A stretch of DNA of 8,901 bases from an uncultured Bacillota bacterium (GTDB lineage Bacteria; Bacillota; Clostridia; Peptostreptococcales; Anaerovoracaceae). The position numbers and the translations under genes are program-made. Positions 7,134 to 8,901 of this stretch are shown in pieces (position 1 is the first letter of the stretch; each line of letters starts with the position of its first letter). The notes beneath the pieces are model-generated. The model was given only the letters and a program-made list of their open reading frames with translations. It did not search any database and was not told where the DNA came from. The stretch lies in the NCBI GenBank assembly GCA_946410475.1, contig CAMKAM010000054.1:1-8901 (forward strand), in the 5' to 3' direction.

Positions 7134-7147
7134 CATAAATATTTATG
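7134..7147. promoter_or_regulatory. Candidate ArgR operator (ARG box) of argGH
   Basis: CATAAATATTTATG is a perfect 14-bp AT-rich palindrome, close in form to known ARG boxes (TGAAT-WWWW-ATTCA type). It starts 4 nt past the predicted argG transcript start (near 7151), a position suited to repression. A second, weaker site, TGAATAGTCATGCA (7122-7135), overlaps its edge. ArgR hexamers usually bind two boxes with centres about 21 bp apart, but here the centres are 12 bp apart, so the second site is doubtful. No argR gene lies in this window. Confidence 0.5.
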
Positions 7148-7157
7148 ATTTAGCAAT

Positions 7158-7185
7158 ATTATACACAACACAAATCATATTGCAA
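7158..7185 (-). promoter_or_regulatory. argGH promoter
   Basis: On the minus strand TTGCAA (7185-7180; 4 of 6) is separated by 16 nt from a perfect TATAAT (7163-7158). The predicted transcript start is near 7151, about 137 nt before the argG start codon. The candidate ArgR palindrome lies directly downstream. Confidence 0.7.
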
Positions 7186-7200
7186 GGGGTTTTCATAGAT

Positions 7201-7220
7201 TTCACGAAACTTCACGGAAC
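7201..7220. repeat. Tandem 10-bp repeat in the argG / secreted-protein gap
   Basis: TTCACGAAAC (7201-7210) is followed directly by TTCACGGAAC (7211-7220), differing at one base. The 10-bp period puts both copies on nearly the same face of the helix. They lie 15 nt upstream of the argG -35 box and 44 nt upstream of the divergent -35 box. They may be binding sites or chance. Confidence 0.35.
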
Positions 7221-7264
7221 AGCGGGAAAGGGACTGAATTTTCTGCATTTTTTGCCGCCGAATA

Positions 7265-7293
7265 TTGTTTCGGGAGGGTCGGAAATGTATATT
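7265..7293 (+). promoter_or_regulatory. Promoter of the secreted Fn3-like protein gene
   Basis: TTGTTT (7265-7270; 4 of 6) is followed after 17 nt by TATATT (7288-7293; 5 of 6). The predicted start near 7300 leaves a leader of about 80 nt that contains a tandem 12-bp repeat. The next terminator in this direction is at 8604-8639, so the transcript would cover the secreted protein and the acetyltransferase remnant. Confidence 0.5.
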
Positions 7294-7320
7294 ATATGTA
7301 AGGGTCGATAATCAATAAGG

Positions 7321-7344
7321 GTTGAGAATAAAGTTGAGAATAAA
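7321..7344 (+). repeat. Perfect tandem 12-bp repeat in the 5' leader
   Basis: GTTGAGAATAAA occurs twice head to tail (7321-7332 and 7333-7344). It sits between the predicted promoter and the ribosome binding site of the secreted Fn3-like protein. It could be a site for an RNA- or DNA-binding protein or a recent slippage duplication. It is not part of the coding sequence if translation starts at 7382. Confidence 0.6.
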
Positions 7345-7381
7345 GCTGGAAAACAAAGTCAGGAAAAGAGGTGGGATGATC

Positions 7382-8239
7382 ATGAAGAGAAAACTGAGAG
7401 CGGCAGCGGTCATCGTATTCGCGGTCGTGCTTTTTGCGTCGATGTCGTTGTCTGTTTTTGCTGATGACTGGTATTACAAAACGAATCCATATGTGAAGTT
7501 CACTTCGCCGAAGCCGTCGCCTTCGCTTACTATATACAAAGGATACTCCAAGAGCGGCAAGACGAAGAGGATCGAAGCGAAGACCTTCAGATACGAGTGC
7601 AAAGACAGATACAGCACAGCCCCGCTTTTCCCGGGGATCGACGGTGTTATTTACAATCAGGTGAACGTAACACTCAACGAATGGAATAAGGGTACAGAAG
7701 AAGAATTTACTGCGAATGTTCCGTTCAACAAAGGCACGTTCAAGGCACCTATAGTCGTAGGCGGCGGCAACACATATATCTCGCCTGCAGGCAAATACAA
7801 AGTCAAGCTCACGATGTTTCCGATAGTCATGCCGACTGATGAGGAAGATCCCTGGCCGGATGAACCGCCTGCAGGGTATGAGAATCTTAAAGAGGAGGCA
7901 TGGATGCTTCTTTATATCAAGGCGCTCAGGCCGCCGACGAACGTGAAGATGAGGACCGGTAAGCACGTAGTCAAGGTGACTTTTACAAAGGCTAAAGGCG
8001 CTAATTACTGCATCGTTTACAGGGCCACAAAGAAGAACGGCAAATACAAGAAGGTGGGCTCCACGAACAAATCATATTTCTACGACAGGAAGGCCGCCAA
8101 GGGAAAGAAATACTATTACAAGCTGAAGTCGCTCAGGCGCACGACATATAAGAGGATCGTTCTCGATAAGGAAGTGAAGGATACGAACATGATCTACAGC
8201 AAATTCACTTCGCCGAAGAGATGTAAGAAAGTCAAATAG
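7382..8239 (+). CDS. Secreted protein with C-terminal Fn3-like domain
   Basis: This is a 285-residue exported protein of unknown function. The signal peptide is residues 1-27 (MKRKLRAAA start, hydrophobic core, cleavage VFA|DD). The mature part begins DDWYYKTNPYVKF, then an unassigned beta-rich segment (about 45-180). About 184-276 is a fibronectin-III-like domain (PPTNVKMRTGKHVVKVTF, NYCIVYRATKKNGKY, GKKYYYKLKS). The protein ends in CKKVK with no anchor motif, so it is either released or held by charge. The hexapeptide KFTSPK occurs at both ends of the mature chain (39-44 and 274-279). I chose ATG 7382 because AGGTGG lies 7-8 nt upstream. ATG 7376 is too close to that site, and the TTG at 7322 falls in the leader repeat. 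It resembles the secreted protein at 2983 in its mature start (Asp-Asp near Trp) and use of an Fn3-like domain. An acetyltransferase remnant follows after 29 nt. Confidence 0.85.
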   Translation: MKRKLRAAAVIVFAVVLFASMSLSVFADDWYYKTNPYVKFTSPKPSPSLTIYKGYSKSGKTKRIEAKTFRYECKDRYSTAPLFPGIDGVIYNQVNVTLNEWNKGTEEEFTANVPFNKGTFKAPIVVGGGNTYISPAGKYKVKLTMFPIVMPTDEEDPWPDEPPAGYENLKEEAWMLLYIKALRPPTNVKMRTGKHVVKVTFTKAKGANYCIVYRATKKNGKYKKVGSTNKSYFYDRKAAKGKKYYYKLKSLRRTTYKRIVLDKEVKDTNMIYSKFTSPKRCKKVK

Positions 8240-8268
8240 GAAGCGGCTGGATCGCAGGGAGGAACGAG

Positions 8269-8479
8269 ATGATATTCAGAAAAGCCACGGTCGATGATAT
8301 ACCGGAACTGGTCGAATGCAGGAAGAGACAGCTGGTCGAAGATACTCGAGATCCTGGAAGACCGCGCCCGCGAGAAGGGCTGCTGCCGCGTATGGCTCGA
8401 AGCATCCGAGATCGGGAAGTACGTGTATCAGAAGCGCGGCTTCGAAGAGAACGAGATGGTGCTGATGATCGAACTGTAA
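8269..8479 (+). pseudogene. GNAT-family N-acetyltransferase remnant, internally deleted and frameshifted
   Basis: GNAT enzymes move an acetyl group from acetyl-CoA to an amine and are usually about 145-155 residues. Here the N-terminus (MIFRKATVDDIPELVECRKRQLVED, about codons 1-25) reads in one frame from ATG 8269 with GGAGG just upstream. The C-terminus (ILEDRAREKGCCRVWLEAS then KYVYQKRGFEENEMVLMIEL, stop TAA 8477-8479) reads in a second frame. About 80 residues between them are absent, including the acetyl-CoA-binding R/Q-x-x-G-x-G/A region expected just before the second block. The join lies near 8333-8348. Reading straight on from ATG 8269 gives an Arg-rich out-of-frame tail to 8496. An internal deletion that is not a multiple of three explains this best, so the gene should be inactive. 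It follows the secreted protein by 29 nt and was probably cotranscribed. Confidence 0.8.
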
Positions 8480-8602
8480 GCAGACCGGCGAATTGAAAGC
8501 AGACCGGTGAATTGAAAGCAGACCGGTGAGCTGAAAGCAGACCGGTGAGCTGAAAGCAGACCGGTGAGCCGGTGGCGCTCGGTGAATTGTAAGAATATAG
8601 GT
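8471..8602 (+). repeat. 19-bp tandem repeat array starting in the end of the GNAT remnant
   Basis: Units begin at 8471, 8490, 8509, 8528 and 8547, each 19 bp with consensus GARYTGAAAGCAGACCGGT and few differences. Two degenerate units follow (8566-8583 of 18 bp, and 8584-8602). The first unit covers the final codons and stop of the acetyltransferase remnant (GAA CTG TAA). The last unit again has GAATTGTAAG, while the inner ones have AAA instead of TAA. There are no spacers, so this is a minisatellite-like array, not CRISPR. It ends directly at the terminator hairpin. Confidence 0.9.
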
Positions 8603-8603
8603 G

Positions 8604-8639
8604 AAATGGTGGTTCTATACGAAAAGCCACCATTTTTTT
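8604..8639 (+). terminator. Intrinsic terminator of the secreted protein / GNAT remnant unit
   Basis: AAATGGTGG (8604-8612) pairs with CCACCATTT (8627-8635) around a 14-nt loop, and a run of seven Ts covers 8633-8639. This is a standard rho-independent terminator for the plus-strand unit that starts near 7300. The tandem-repeat array ends immediately before it. Confidence 0.85.
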
Positions 8640-8901
8640 CGTATCATATTGATCCGCATCACAGGACCCCCTGCTTTTTATTTGCCGGAGCGGTGCTTTG
8701 TTTGTTTATAGAAAGCCCCTCGCGTTCGACGAAGGAATGCGATTTGATGATTGTGTGTAGCCGGGAGGTTTATTCGAGAACTGATTCAAGAGTTGATTCG
8801 AGCAGATCGAAGTAGTTTAAAAAGGAATAGGGAAGTTTTTATGAACAAATATGTATATATGGAAAGTACATAAAAGATGTGGGCTGTGGGGATCGGAAGA
8901 A
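8640..8901. other. Intergenic end of window without a convincing gene
   Basis: No reading frame here has both a good start and a protein-like length. Visible items are a threefold 12-bp repeat (8772-8807) and a weak promoter-like pair, TTGATT (8793-8798) and TTTAAA (8816-8821) at 17-nt spacing. There is also a ten-codon frame from ATG 8841 to TAA 8873 with AGGGAAG upstream. The promoter-like pair may serve a gene beyond the window edge. Confidence 0.4.
8772..8807 (+). repeat. Threefold 12-bp direct repeat
   Basis: ATTCGAGAACTG (8772-8783), ATTCAAGAGTTG (8784-8795) and ATTCGAGCAGAT (8796-8807) lie head to tail; the third is less alike at its end. The 12-bp unit keeps reading frame, and one frame gives Ile-Arg-Glu-Leu-type repeats, but that frame has no acceptable start. 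It overlaps the weak promoter-like pair at 8793-8821. Confidence 0.5.

Noticed and set aside
7014..7150. T-box or known riboswitch upstream of argG
   Set aside because: No T-box antiterminator core or other recognised riboswitch motif is visible, and no minus-strand terminator lies in the leader.
7322..7381. TTG 7322 or ATG 7376 as start of the secreted Fn3-like protein
   Set aside because: The added residues are charged and precede a textbook signal peptide. The AGGTGG site is correctly spaced only for ATG 7382.
8471..8602. CRISPR array
   Set aside because: The 19-bp units are contiguous with no unique spacers, and no cas genes are present.
8661..8680. Small CAGG/CCTG hairpin followed by Ts
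   Set aside because: The stem is only four base pairs, and a much better terminator lies just upstream at 8604-8639.
8564..8815. 83-codon plus-strand frame across the terminator
   Set aside because: It starts in the repeat array, crosses a strong terminator and has no domain or ribosome binding site.

Overview
The window comes from a bacterial chromosome with roughly balanced base composition, judged by eye. It looks like a host-associated anaerobe of the Clostridia (Anaerovoracaceae / Family XIII type) or the Coriobacteriia. Two things suggest this. One is a membrane-bound LuxR-type regulator whose N-terminal half is a 12-helix MFS-like domain. The other is a pair of secreted Fn3-like or Lys-rich surface proteins of a style common in those groups. 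This placement is inference; there is no rRNA or other marker gene in the window.

Layout, left to right. (1) 1-186: the possible last 22 codons of an unidentified plus-strand gene, then an imperfect direct repeat. (2) 187-1173, minus: a YitT-family membrane protein. Its leader is about 200 nt long and contains a good sigma70-type promoter followed by a terminator-like hairpin. (3) 1459-2850, minus: the membrane LuxR-family regulator. (4) 2851-2982: a divergent regulatory region with a clear promoter for the regulator and a perfect 18-bp palindrome, a strong operator candidate. (5) 2983-4368, plus: a secreted protein with an acidic Fn3-like N-terminal part, a His/Cys motif, an MBG/YDG-like domain and a very Lys-rich C-terminal domain. 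(6) 4394-7013, minus: argG and argH, the last two steps of arginine synthesis. The genes overlap by 41 nt, end at a strong terminator and start from a good promoter with a candidate ArgR operator just downstream. (7) 7265-8639, plus: promoter, a second secreted Fn3-like protein, an internally deleted and frameshifted GNAT acetyltransferase remnant, a 19-bp tandem-repeat array that begins inside the last codons of that remnant, and an intrinsic terminator. (8) 8640-8901: no convincing gene; a threefold 12-bp repeat and a weak promoter-like sequence.

How the genes fit together. argG and argH form a coupled biosynthetic operon, probably repressed by ArgR. The LuxR-type regulator and the secreted protein at 2983 are divergent and share one 132-bp control region, so the regulator plausibly controls itself and/or the secreted protein. 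The two secreted proteins flanking argGH both begin their predicted mature forms with Asp-Asp and a nearby Trp and both carry Fn3-like segments. They may belong to one surface-protein repertoire. No mobile element, CRISPR array, tRNA or rRNA was found. I found no clear novel multi-gene system. The most unusual items are the palindromic control region, the GNAT remnant with its repeat array, and the yitT leader.
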